Assembly: GCF_007625055.1 (NCBI RefSeq)
Contig: NZ_VMQS01000011.1
Location: forward strand, 1-48,498
Length of the DNA stretch: 48,498 nt
DNA from: Halomonas sp.
Lineage (GTDB): Bacteria; Pseudomonadota; Gammaproteobacteria; Pseudomonadales; Halomonadaceae
Reading direction: 5' to 3'
Part shown: positions 8,736 through 16,535 of the stretch, piece after piece
Position numbering within the stretch: position 1 is the first letter of the stretch
Layout: each line of letters starts with the position of its first letter
Position numbers and translations under genes: made by a program
Notes under the pieces: generated by a model
What the model saw: the letters and a program-made list of their open reading frames with translations, nothing else
Told to the model about the DNA's origin: nothing
The model's database searches: none

Positions 8736-10172
8736 TCAGGCTCCGTGTGAATCATCAGGCAGGCTGTTTTTCATCTGATAGTCCGCCAGCAGCAGGGCCA
8801 GCGCGCTGGAGGCCATTCGCGTCAGAGCATCGTCAGCACGGCTGGTAAGAATGATCGGTACCCGCGCGCCAACCACCAGGCCGGCGCCGGTGGCATCGGC
8901 CAGATGAGTGAGCTGCTTCATCAGCATATTGGCGGCTTCCAGATCAGGCGCGACCAGAATATCCGCATGACCGGCCACCTTGGAGACAATGCCCTTGGTC
9001 TCGGCGGCCGCTTCGGAAACCGCATTATCAAAGGCCAGGGGGCCATCCAGATTGCCACCGGTTATCTGGCCGCGGTCTGCCATCTTGCACAGCGCTGCGG
9101 CATCCAGCGTAGAGAAGATTTTCGGATTAATGGTTTCAACGGCAGACAGTAGCGCCACATTCGGCGTTGAATTACCCAGCGAATGAGCCAGCTCAATGGC
9201 ATTCTGAACAATATCGCGCTTTTCAGCCAACTTGGGATAAATGTTGATCGCTGCATCGGTAATCAATAGCGGACGCGGGTAGGTCGGTACGTCAAACGCC
9301 ATCACATGGCTCAGGCAGCGCTCGGTACGCAGTCCGGTGTCATGCTTGAGCACTTCATGTAAAAGCTCATCGGTGTGCAGTGTGCCTTTCATCAGCGCGC
9401 CGACCTTACCTTCACGGGCCAGAGCGACGGCTTTCTCGGCGGCGGCATGACTATGGGGTACATCCACCAGTTCAACATCGCTGATATCCACTTCGGCCTG
9501 ATCTGCCGCTGCCTGTATCTTGGCTCTGGGTCCGACCAGAACGGGAATAATCAGCCCTTGAGCGGCCGATTCCACGGCCCCGCGAATGGCACTTTCATCC
9601 ACCGGGTGAACCACGGCCGTCAACATCGCCGCCGGATGGTCAGCGGCGGTCAGGATTTCATGCAGCCGTCCGCGCTCGGTCAAGCGCACCTTGGGCAGCA
9701 AAGTACGTGGTCGGCTGATTTTCCTGGTCGGCGCCAGCACCCGCGCATCGCCTTCGATTACCGTATCACCGCGCTGGTTTTCACACCGGCAGGCAAAGGT
9801 GATCTGATGACGCTGGTCGTCCTTTTCCATGGCACGTACTGATACCCTGAGCACGTCACCCAGGCGCACCGGCGCCTTGAAACTTAGCGTCTGACCGAGA
9901 TACACCGTTCCCGGCCCGGGTAGCTGAGTGCCCAGTACGCTTGAGATCAGCGCCCCGCCCCACATCCCATGGGCAATGACTTCCTGGAAACGGCTACTCT
10001 TGGCGAAGTCCTCATCAACGTGCGCTGGGTTGACGTCGCCCGACATCACTGCAAATAACTTGATATCCTCGATAGTCAAGCGCTTTTCGAGGAACGCTTC
10101 TTCACCCACTTCTATCTCGTCATAGGTGCGGTTTTCAATCACATTATTTTCAGTTAACTCGTGTGCAGACAT
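8736..10172 (-). CDS. MaoC-like hydratase fused to phosphate acetyl/butyryltransferase
   Basis: A 478-residue two-domain enzyme. Residues about 15-135 form a MaoC/PhaJ-like (R)-specific enoyl-CoA hydratase domain with the catalytic pair Asp46 and His51 in SGDVNPAHVD, and the stretch LPGPGTVYLGQ typical of this group. Residues about 160-465 are a PTA_PTB phosphotransacylase domain (MKGTLHTDELL, LITDAAINIYP, GNLDGPLAFDNA). It should exchange the CoA of an acyl-CoA for phosphate and hand the acyl phosphate to AckA. What the hydratase domain does in this setting is not clear. The start has a strong AAGGAGG site. It lies 41 bp after fabI and 2 bp before ackA. Confidence 0.88.
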   Translation of the reverse strand: MSAHELTENNVIENRTYDEIEVGEEAFLEKRLTIEDIKLFAVMSGDVNPAHVDEDFAKSSRFQEVIAHGMWGGALISSVLGTQLPGPGTVYLGQTLSFKAPVRLGDVLRVSVRAMEKDDQRHQITFACRCENQRGDTVIEGDARVLAPTRKISRPRTLLPKVRLTERGRLHEILTAADHPAAMLTAVVHPVDESAIRGAVESAAQGLIIPVLVGPRAKIQAAADQAEVDISDVELVDVPHSHAAAEKAVALAREGKVGALMKGTLHTDELLHEVLKHDTGLRTERCLSHVMAFDVPTYPRPLLITDAAINIYPKLAEKRDIVQNAIELAHSLGNSTPNVALLSAVETINPKIFSTLDAAALCKMADRGQITGGNLDGPLAFDNAVSEAAAETKGIVSKVAGHADILVAPDLEAANMLMKQLTHLADATGAGLVVGARVPIILTSRADDALTRMASSALALLLADYQMKNSLPDDSHGA

Positions 10173-10213
10173 ACCGTGCCTCCTTCAGGTAGTAATGCTT
10201 TAACCGGCGCCGT

Positions 10214-10993
10214 CTAGAAGCGCAGGTGATGACCAGCATCCACATAGTGGGTCAAACCGCTGAGTGCAGCGCCTGCATCCGATGTCAGGTAGACAACGGC
10301 ATGACCGACATCCTGTACGCTGGCCAATCGGCGTAGCGGGGAACGGGTTTCGCCATCATGAATCAGTTCGTCAAAATGCTTGAGGCCCGATGCTGCGCGG
10401 GTATGAATGGCACCAGGAGACACGCCGTGAACGCGAATGCCCTGGGGGCCCAGCTCGGTCGCTATATAGCTGGTGGCGGCTTCCAGAGCGGCCTTGACCG
10501 GCCCCATGAGACTGTAGTTATCGACGACCTTTTCTGCCCCATAGTAGGTCATGTTGATCAGGGTGCCGCCGCCCTCCTGCATCAAGGGTTCAGCACGCCT
10601 TGCCATGCGGATGAAGGAATGACAGGAAATATCCATGGCCTGGGCAAAGCCATCACGCGAGCAGTCAACCACTCGCCCATGCAAATCTTCCAGCGGGGCG
10701 AAGGCAATCGAGTGAACCACAAAATCGACCCGGCCCCAGCGCTCATGGGCACGCGCAAACAGGGCATCGAGCTGGTCATCCTGCTGCACATCGCACAGCA
10801 TCAGTTCAGGGTTACCCATTTCTTCCAACAAGGGTGTGACAAATTTCTCGGCTTTCGGCGTGGCATAGGTCACCAGGCATTCAGCACCGGCTTCATGTAA
10901 CGCCTGTGCGCAACCAAAGGCAATGCTGTCATGATTGGCAAGACCCGCTACAATGCCGACTTTGCCAGTCAATGAAAAGGGGTTGTTAGACAT
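10214..10993 (-). CDS. fabI: FabI-type enoyl-ACP reductase paralogue
   Basis: A short-chain dehydrogenase of 259 residues. It follows FabI: GLANHDSIAFGCAQAL at the NAD(H) site, VHSIAFAP, DISCHSF, and the catalytic set Tyr150/Tyr151, Tyr160 and Lys167 in TYYGAEKVVDNYSLMGPVKA. The C-terminus differs from housekeeping FabI: the usual VDGGF tail is replaced by HYVDAGHHLRF. Together with its place ahead of a phosphotransacylase and ackA, this suggests a specialised paralogue rather than the main FabI. The natural substrate could be an enoyl-CoA or an enoyl-ACP. The AAGGAG site sits just before the start. Confidence 0.82.
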   Translation of the reverse strand: MSNNPFSLTGKVGIVAGLANHDSIAFGCAQALHEAGAECLVTYATPKAEKFVTPLLEEMGNPELMLCDVQQDDQLDALFARAHERWGRVDFVVHSIAFAPLEDLHGRVVDCSRDGFAQAMDISCHSFIRMARRAEPLMQEGGGTLINMTYYGAEKVVDNYSLMGPVKAALEAATSYIATELGPQGIRVHGVSPGAIHTRAASGLKHFDELIHDGETRSPLRRLASVQDVGHAVVYLTSDAGAALSGLTHYVDAGHHLRF

Positions 10994-11050
10994 GCGAACT
11001 CCTTGGTGGCAACAAAAAAATCAATACTCCGTGAGCAAAATCAAGTTATA

Positions 11051-11061
11051 TTGCACTGCAA
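11051..11061. promoter_or_regulatory. Candidate PhaR-like operator upstream of fabI
   Basis: TTGCACTGCAA is a perfect 11-bp inverted repeat, 58 bp upstream of the fabI start on the minus strand and 62 bp before the channel gene. It resembles the CTGC-N3-GCAG type site bound by the polyhydroxyalkanoate regulator PhaR in other bacteria. PhaR itself is not in the window, so this is an inference. Confidence 0.4.
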
Positions 11062-11122
11062 CAAAATTAGCAGTTTTTTACGTTTCTTGCATGCTTAATT
11101 CCCGGCTGAACAGCGATTGATA

Positions 11123-11581
11123 ATGTTGACGTTTCCCATACCTTATTCAGAACACGTTACCGTTGTGTTAGCGACCACACTGGCCGTCGTCATCGCTGTG
11201 CTGATTCACTATGAATCCCTGATGATCATCTCAAAACTCATTGACCGTTCCTTTCGCCCACACCGTCAACGGATTCTGGGCATGGCTTTTGGCTTGCTGA
11301 CCGTCCATACCATTGAAATCTGGGTATTTGCCGGTATCGGCTGGCTACTGACTGAATACGCCGGCATTGGCTCGCTGGAGGGCTACACAAGCTTTAACTT
11401 TCTGGATTACGTATTTTTTTCAGCGGTTACCTACACCACTGTGGGTTACGGTGATATCTACGCTCTGGGCGCTGTGAGATTTTTATATGGCACCATGGCA
11501 CTTACTGGTTTTGTACTGATTACCTGGTCAGCCTCGTTCACGTTTCTTGAGATGCAAAAGCACTGGATGAAAGGCAGGTAA
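11123..11581 (+). CDS. Small potassium channel (ion_trans_2 family)
   Basis: A 152-residue inner-membrane protein with hydrophobic segments at about 10-32, 52-77 and 119-140. A pore loop carries the selectivity filter TTVGYGD (residues 105-111), the hallmark of K+ channels. There is no cytoplasmic RCK domain in this protein. The frame also has a TTG six bases upstream; I prefer the ATG at 11123, although no strong ribosome site is visible for either. The following gene, 34 bp downstream, is an antiporter with an RCK/TrkA-N domain, so the two may act together in K+ balance (inference). Confidence 0.8.
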   Translation: MLTFPIPYSEHVTVVLATTLAVVIAVLIHYESLMIISKLIDRSFRPHRQRILGMAFGLLTVHTIEIWVFAGIGWLLTEYAGIGSLEGYTSFNFLDYVFFSAVTYTTVGYGDIYALGAVRFLYGTMALTGFVLITWSASFTFLEMQKHWMKGR

Positions 11582-11615
11582 CCCTGGCCGCCCGTTACAT
11601 TACAAAGGATTCCTC

Positions 11616-13151
11616 ATGCTGGAAGTTATTGCCCTTTCCATTGCCTTTATAGCCGGCATACTGGCCAGGCAGTTTAACCTGCCGCCCCTGGTTGGCTTTC
11701 TGGTGGCCGGCTTTGCACTCAACGCCGTAGGCCCCAGCATTGGCTTACCCAGCGATGCAAGCCCGGTTCTTGAACATATCGCTCACCTTGGGGTGTTACT
11801 GCTGCTGTTTACCATCGGCCTGAAACTTAATATCAGGAGCCTGGTACAACCCGCCGTGCTGGGGGGTGCCTTTATCCATCTGGCAATAACCAGTGGGGTA
11901 TTTACCGCAGGTTTTATGTTTTTTCTGGAACTGCCCCTTGAAAAAGCCCTGCTACTGGCCATTGCACTGTCTTTTTCCAGCACCGTATTGGCGGCCAAGG
12001 TACTCGAAAGCAAGCGCGAATTGCGTGCCTTTCATGGCCGCATCGCGATAGGCATTCTTATCATTCAGGACCTGGTTGCCTTGGCAGTGCTGAGTATTGC
12101 CAGCGGCCAGTCCCCCTCGATTTGGGCACTCTGGGTGTTTGCCCTGCCCCTGTTACGGCCAGTTTTTTATTGGCTGATGGACGTTGCCCAACATGACGAA
12201 CTCTTGGTGTTGATGGGTGTGGTCCTGGCGATCGCCGTCGGCGGAAAGGGGTTTGAAAGTGTTGGGTTAAGTTCTGAAGTCGGCGCCCTGGTAATGGGCT
12301 TGATGCTGGCCAAACATCCACGCGCCCAGGAACTTTCCAATGCCTTATGGGGGTTGAAGGAGATGCTGCTGATCAGCTTCTTCCTGCAGATTGGCATGTC
12401 GGGCCTGCCAAGCGGGGAAGCGCTGATTTTCGCCGTGGTCATGGCCTTTATTCTGCCTCTGAAAGGGATACTTTTTTTCGCCTTGCTGATTGCTTTCAGG
12501 GTTCGCGCCCGCAACGCCTTTCTGGGTGGCCTCAGCCTGACGGCCTACAGCGAATTCGGCCTGATTGTGTCTGCGGTTGTATTGACTGAATGGTTGGTGC
12601 CTTTGGCCATTACGGTGGCACTTTCGTTTGTAATTGCTGCTCCGCTGAACCGGGTAGCACACCCACTCTTTGATCGTTGGGAAAACCGGCTCAGTCGCTT
12701 TGAAATCGATACCCAGCATCCGGACGAGCAGCCCATTGATCTGGGCAATGCCCAGGTACTGGTGCTGGGCATGGGTCGCACCGGCAGTGCCGCCTATGAC
12801 TTCTTTGCTGAGCGCCAGCTACCGATTGTCGGGATTGACTCCGATCCCAACAAGGTCGGTCACGCCCAGCGTCACGTCGTCTACGCTGACGTAGAAGACA
12901 GCGGCTTCTGGGATAAACTCAATATTGACAACCTCAAGGCGATTGCCCTCACCACTCCCAACATGGAGAGCCGACTGCTGGCAGCCACGCAGATACGAAA
13001 AGCGGGCTTTGCCGGCAAGATTATTGCCGGCATCGACTTTACTGATGAAGAAGCACCGCTCAAGCAGGCAGGCGTGGATCAGACCTATATGGTCAAGTCC
13101 GGCGCGGGAATTGGTATTGCCGAGAAAACCTGGGAATGCATGTCACGCTAA
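11616..13151 (+). CDS. KefB-like cation:proton antiporter with TrkA-N domain
   Basis: A 511-residue inner-membrane protein of the CPA2 family. The N-terminal three quarters are hydrophobic, with LLLLFTIGLKLNIR, ALSFSSTVLAAKVLES and IGILIIQDLVALAVL, the last holding the conserved Gln-Asp pair. From about residue 380 a TrkA-N nucleotide-binding domain begins with VLVLGMGRTGSAAYDFF. The protein is about 90-110 residues shorter than E. coli KefB or KefC and ends soon after the nucleotide domain. The likely role is K+/H+ exchange gated by a nucleotide, but glutathione-type gating cannot be read from the sequence. It follows the K+ channel gene closely. Confidence 0.85.
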   Translation: MLEVIALSIAFIAGILARQFNLPPLVGFLVAGFALNAVGPSIGLPSDASPVLEHIAHLGVLLLLFTIGLKLNIRSLVQPAVLGGAFIHLAITSGVFTAGFMFFLELPLEKALLLAIALSFSSTVLAAKVLESKRELRAFHGRIAIGILIIQDLVALAVLSIASGQSPSIWALWVFALPLLRPVFYWLMDVAQHDELLVLMGVVLAIAVGGKGFESVGLSSEVGALVMGLMLAKHPRAQELSNALWGLKEMLLISFFLQIGMSGLPSGEALIFAVVMAFILPLKGILFFALLIAFRVRARNAFLGGLSLTAYSEFGLIVSAVVLTEWLVPLAITVALSFVIAAPLNRVAHPLFDRWENRLSRFEIDTQHPDEQPIDLGNAQVLVLGMGRTGSAAYDFFAERQLPIVGIDSDPNKVGHAQRHVVYADVEDSGFWDKLNIDNLKAIALTTPNMESRLLAATQIRKAGFAGKIIAGIDFTDEEAPLKQAGVDQTYMVKSGAGIGIAEKTWECMSR

Positions 13152-13186
13152 CTTTCTGCTTTGGCCAACGGCCCGTTACAAATGGT

Positions 13187-14104
13187 CTACGCCATCATGC
13201 GCCAGCGTCGCCACTGGCGCATGACAACGCCATGCCTGGGTGAAAACAGCAGGGCCATGAAAAACATACCGGTAGCGACCATCACGATACTGCCCCCTGA
13301 GGCCACGTCCAGCACCACCGAAAGCCAGAGACCCAGTACGGCAGAGCTCACCCCGACTGCTACTGAAAGCCACAGCATGGTGGCAAAACGGTCAGTCAGC
13401 ATATGCGCCGTTGCCCCCGGCGTGATCAGCATGGCCACTACCAGGATGATCCCCACCGTCTCCAGGCTTGCCACTATGGTCAGGGTCAACAGCAGTATCA
13501 GCCCGTAATGGACAATACTGGTGTTGAAGCCCAACGCCTGAGCCTGTTGCGGGTCGAAGGTGTAAAGCATCAGGGGACGATAGGCCAGCCAGATGACTAA
13601 CAGGGTGATAACACTGGCCGCCAGCGTCAGCAGCATATTGGTGGGCTGCACGCCCAACACATTGCCAAACAGGATATGCATCAGGTGAGTACTGGTCGCA
13701 ATCTTGCTGATAATCACTATCCCCAGCGCAAAGGCACCGGTAAACATCAGGCCCATGGCGGCATCCGACTTGATCCGCGTGTGCCGCTCGATGGCACCGA
13801 TACCCAGTGAGGTCAAGGCACCGGTGATAAAGGCGCCGATGAAAAATGGCCAGCCCAGCAGGTAAGCAATGGCCACACCGGGCAATACCGCGTGGGAAAT
13901 GGCATCGCCCAGCAGCGACCAGCGTTTGAGCACCACGTAACAGGACAGCAGGCCACAGATGGCGCCTACCAGCACCGATGTGAGCAGTGCCCGCTGCATG
14001 AACGCGTACTGAAAAGCATCTGCTACGCCAGCAGGCAGCAGATTGACCAGCACCATAAGGGCGCTTATCAGCGGCGCAGTGACTTGATCGGCAATTGCCT
14101 GCAC
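13187..14104 (-). CDS. mntB: Manganese ABC transporter permease
   Basis: An inner-membrane permease of the ABC-3 family (ZnuB/MntB type), 305 residues with about eight or nine membrane segments. Diagnostic stretches are GLLSCYVVLKRWSLLGDAISHAVLPG near residues 54-79 and VGIILVVAMLITPGATAHMLTDR in the second half. It is the third gene of a substrate protein - ATPase - permease set (15834 down to 13187). Manganese rather than zinc is inferred from the ligands in the binding protein and from the divergent mntR gene. The 3' end contains an 11-bp inverted repeat (13195-13224). Confidence 0.88.
   Translation of the reverse strand: MQAIADQVTAPLISALMVLVNLLPAGVADAFQYAFMQRALLTSVLVGAICGLLSCYVVLKRWSLLGDAISHAVLPGVAIAYLLGWPFFIGAFITGALTSLGIGAIERHTRIKSDAAMGLMFTGAFALGIVIISKIATSTHLMHILFGNVLGVQPTNMLLTLAASVITLLVIWLAYRPLMLYTFDPQQAQALGFNTSIVHYGLILLLTLTIVASLETVGIILVVAMLITPGATAHMLTDRFATMLWLSVAVGVSSAVLGLWLSVVLDVASGGSIVMVATGMFFMALLFSPRHGVVMRQWRRWRMMA
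13195..13224. terminator. Strong hairpin at the convergent antiporter/permease gene ends
   Basis: TCATGCGCCAG (13195-13205) pairs perfectly with CTGGCGCATGA (13214-13224) around an 8-base loop. It overlaps the last codons of the permease gene and lies about 45 bp after the antiporter stop. No T run follows on either strand, so it may protect mRNA ends rather than act as a classical terminator. Confidence 0.45.
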
Positions 14105-14134
14105 TGATTATGTCTCCTCGTTGATTGGGCAGGT

Positions 14135-14917
14135 TCAGTCCTGCAGGTCATCTTCCGACGGCCCGACAGCCAGCGTGGCCAGGCGCGCATCGCTGAGCAT
14201 GTCTTCAGGCGCACCGGCTCCGCGCACGGTGCGGTTTATGAGCACCACATGATCCACATAGCGCCGCGCTCCGGGCATATCATGGGTGACCATGATAACG
14301 GTACGACCTGCTTTACGTTGGCCAGCCAGCACCTCCAGGATCAGTGCTTCACTGGGTGGGTCCACGCCTGCAAGAGGTTCATCCAACAGCAGGATATCTG
14401 CCGACTGGGCCAGGCAGCGGGCAAGCAGGACGCGTTTTTTCTGCCCGCCAGAAAGCGCACTGATATGCCGATCTGCAAAGCCCAGCATATCGACATCCGC
14501 CAACGCGGAACGCACGGCGTCAGTATGACGCGAATGCACAAAGCGGCCAGGTGTCAGTCGCCGCCACAAGGGATCTACACGCATGTGGCCAAAACGGCCG
14601 GTCATCACGGTATCCCACACGGAAATCGGAAAATCCCACTCAATGGCTTCACGCTGGGCCATATAGGCAATCCGTCCGGCGCGACGTGCTTGAAAAATAT
14701 CCGCACCGAAGGCGCTGACGCGGCCCTTCAGCGGTGACATGCTACCGGTCAATACACGAAACAGGGTGGACTTCCCCGCACCGTTTGGCCCTACGATGGC
14801 TGTCCAGCGGCCACTCGGGAAATCCAGGTTGATATCACTGAGCACTGGCTGACGCTGGTAGGCGGCATAGACGCCCTCTACCCTGATCGCCGAATGATTG
14901 GCCATATCGCTGCTCAT
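14135..14917 (-). CDS. mntA: Manganese ABC transporter ATP-binding protein
   Basis: The 260-residue cytoplasmic ATPase of the metal transporter. Walker A is GPNGAGKS (43-50), the signature is LSGGQKKRVLLARCLA, and Walker B is ILLLDEPLAGVD followed by a switch His in VTHDM. It starts inside the end of the substrate-binding protein gene (4-bp ATGA-type overlap), which points to translational coupling. The permease gene follows after 30 bp. The subfamily is shared by Zn and Mn importers; the metal is assigned from the neighbours. Confidence 0.9.
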   Translation of the reverse strand: MSSDMANHSAIRVEGVYAAYQRQPVLSDINLDFPSGRWTAIVGPNGAGKSTLFRVLTGSMSPLKGRVSAFGADIFQARRAGRIAYMAQREAIEWDFPISVWDTVMTGRFGHMRVDPLWRRLTPGRFVHSRHTDAVRSALADVDMLGFADRHISALSGGQKKRVLLARCLAQSADILLLDEPLAGVDPPSEALILEVLAGQRKAGRTVIMVTHDMPGARRYVDHVVLINRTVRGAGAPEDMLSDARLATLAVGPSEDDLQD

Positions 14918-15834
14918 GTATCGCTGTCCGCCGTCAGGTGCTTGCTTAACAACTGGGCGTTGTGGCGCATCATATCAATATAGCTGCTCGCCGGCCCGTC
15001 AGTCTCGCCGAGTGAATCCACATACAGTGGTCCTGCCGCCGGAACCCCGGTATCGCGGGCGATACTGCTGACGTGACGGTCAGAGATGGTGCTTTCCCAG
15101 AAAATGGCCCCGGGCTGACGTTCCATCACCAGATCAATGACCTCCATCAGTTGACGCGGCGCACCGGCAGATTCAGCATTATTGCCCCAGATACCGCTAT
15201 GTTCGAAATCATAGGCCTCGGCAAAATAGATAAACGCCGCTTCGCTGGTTAACAGAAAGCGCTGCTCATCGGGAATCGAAGATAATGTCTCTGTGATGTC
15301 AGCATGCAGCGTCTCAAGCGTATCCTGCAGCGCCTCAGCGCGGCGATTGAACCCTTCTGCACTGGAAGGCCGGGCCTCTATCAGGGCATCCGCAATCACC
15401 TCAACGTAAGCGGAGGCCGCGCGCGGATCCATCCACAGGTGCGGGTCGATATCGCCGCTCAGCTCACCGGTTACGATGCCACGGGTCGGATAGCCGGAAG
15501 CTTCTGCGACGCCCACCAAGGGCACATCGTCACGGGCGGCGGATTCTACCTGACCCATCCATTGTTCCAGTTGGTATCCGTTATAGAAGATAACATCGGC
15601 TTCTTCGATATCGGAAAAATTACCGGGCGTCAGCTCCCAGTCATGGACTTCCGCATTAATGGGTGTCAGCTGAGAAACCTCAGCATCATCACCTGCCACC
15701 TGCTCCACGAGGTCGCCCAGCACCGTAAACGTTACCGCGACGCGCAGTGGCGACGACGCATCAGATGCCGCCTGAGCAAACGACGTGACCGATAATAAAA
15801 GCCCACCCAGCCAGTATTGGTAGTGTTTGGTCAT
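14914..15834 (-). CDS. mntC: Manganese ABC transporter substrate-binding protein
   Basis: A 306-residue periplasmic protein of the SBP_bac_9 (ZnuA/PsaA) family. Residues 1-23 form a signal peptide ending in AQA|AS. The four expected metal ligands are visible: His64 in EVHDWELTP, His132 in DPHLWMDP, Glu198 in LTSEAAFIYF and Asp273 in YVDSLGE. Glu in the third position and Asp in the fourth fit Mn/Fe binders rather than zinc-specific ZnuA, which usually has His there. It is the first gene of the transporter operon, divergent from mntR across 167 bp that hold candidate operators. Confidence 0.9.
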   Translation of the reverse strand: MTKHYQYWLGGLLLSVTSFAQAASDASSPLRVAVTFTVLGDLVEQVAGDDAEVSQLTPINAEVHDWELTPGNFSDIEEADVIFYNGYQLEQWMGQVESAARDDVPLVGVAEASGYPTRGIVTGELSGDIDPHLWMDPRAASAYVEVIADALIEARPSSAEGFNRRAEALQDTLETLHADITETLSSIPDEQRFLLTSEAAFIYFAEAYDFEHSGIWGNNAESAGAPRQLMEVIDLVMERQPGAIFWESTISDRHVSSIARDTGVPAAGPLYVDSLGETDGPASSYIDMMRHNAQLLSKHLTADSDT

Positions 15835-15895
15835 GACAACTTTCCTTATACCATTCAGTTGAGGCGATCGATGACAACTTTAGCGCAATGATAAA

Positions 15896-15925
15896 GCCTT
15901 AGGCAAATAGTTTAGCCTAGACTAA
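15896..15925. promoter_or_regulatory. Candidate MntR operators between mntC and mntR
   Basis: Two adjacent inverted repeats lie in the divergent promoter region: GCCTTAGGC (15896-15904) and TTAGCCTAGACTAA (15912-15925, 12 of 14 positions symmetric). The second resembles DtxR/MntR-family boxes. Position and symmetry suggest that MntR with bound Mn(II) shuts off the transporter from here. Binding is an inference. Confidence 0.5.
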
Positions 15926-16001
15926 CAATTTTACTCCGTGCTAGGTTATCATTGTGGTTATTATCCCCTGCCATCGGCATTTTTTTACAAGCAGATGAGT
16001 C

Positions 16002-16484
16002 ATGAACCAGCACACGCAGCCCACCGAAACGCCTATATCATTGGACAGCGGCGATGCCTTGCCGCCCGTCAAGCAACATGCGCGACAGTATGAAACGGTA
16101 CGCGTTGCTCACGAAACCGAGCTGATCGAAGACTATGTGGAATTGATCGGCGACCTTATTGCCCATCGCGGTGAGGCTCGCGCGGCAGACATTGCCAGCC
16201 GAATGGGGGTCAGCCAGGCCACGGTTTCCAAGATGATCCGCCGCCTTAACGAACTGGGCCTGGTCACCAGTCAGCCCTATCGCTCGTTATTCCTGACAAC
16301 GGCTGGCAAGGATATGGCCCGGATTTCCCGGGCACGCCACGATATTGTGCTGAACTTCCTGCGCGCACTGGGGGTTGACGATACCACCGCCCGTATTGAT
16401 GCCGAAGGAATGGAACATCACGTCAGCGATGAAACCCTTGACGTCATGCAGGCATTTATCCGCAAAACCTCAGATAATTCATAG
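16002..16484 (+). CDS. mntR: Manganese-responsive transcriptional regulator MntR
   Basis: A 160-residue DtxR-family repressor close to E. coli MntR. After about 35 poorly conserved N-terminal residues, HETELIEDYVELIGDLIAHRGEAR leads into a winged helix-turn-helix (ADIASRMGVSQATVSKMIRRLNELGLV). The metal-binding and dimerisation half carries ARIDAEGMEHHVSDETLD, where the Glu, the His-His pair and the Asp correspond to Mn(II) ligands in the family. It is divergent from the mntCAB transporter, which it probably represses when manganese is sufficient. Confidence 0.92.
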   Translation: MNQHTQPTETPISLDSGDALPPVKQHARQYETVRVAHETELIEDYVELIGDLIAHRGEARAADIASRMGVSQATVSKMIRRLNELGLVTSQPYRSLFLTTAGKDMARISRARHDIVLNFLRALGVDDTTARIDAEGMEHHVSDETLDVMQAFIRKTSDNS

Positions 16485-16535
16485 CACTTACCAGACATTC
16501 CTGTGCGCTGAACATCTTGCACGCATCAACAGGCC

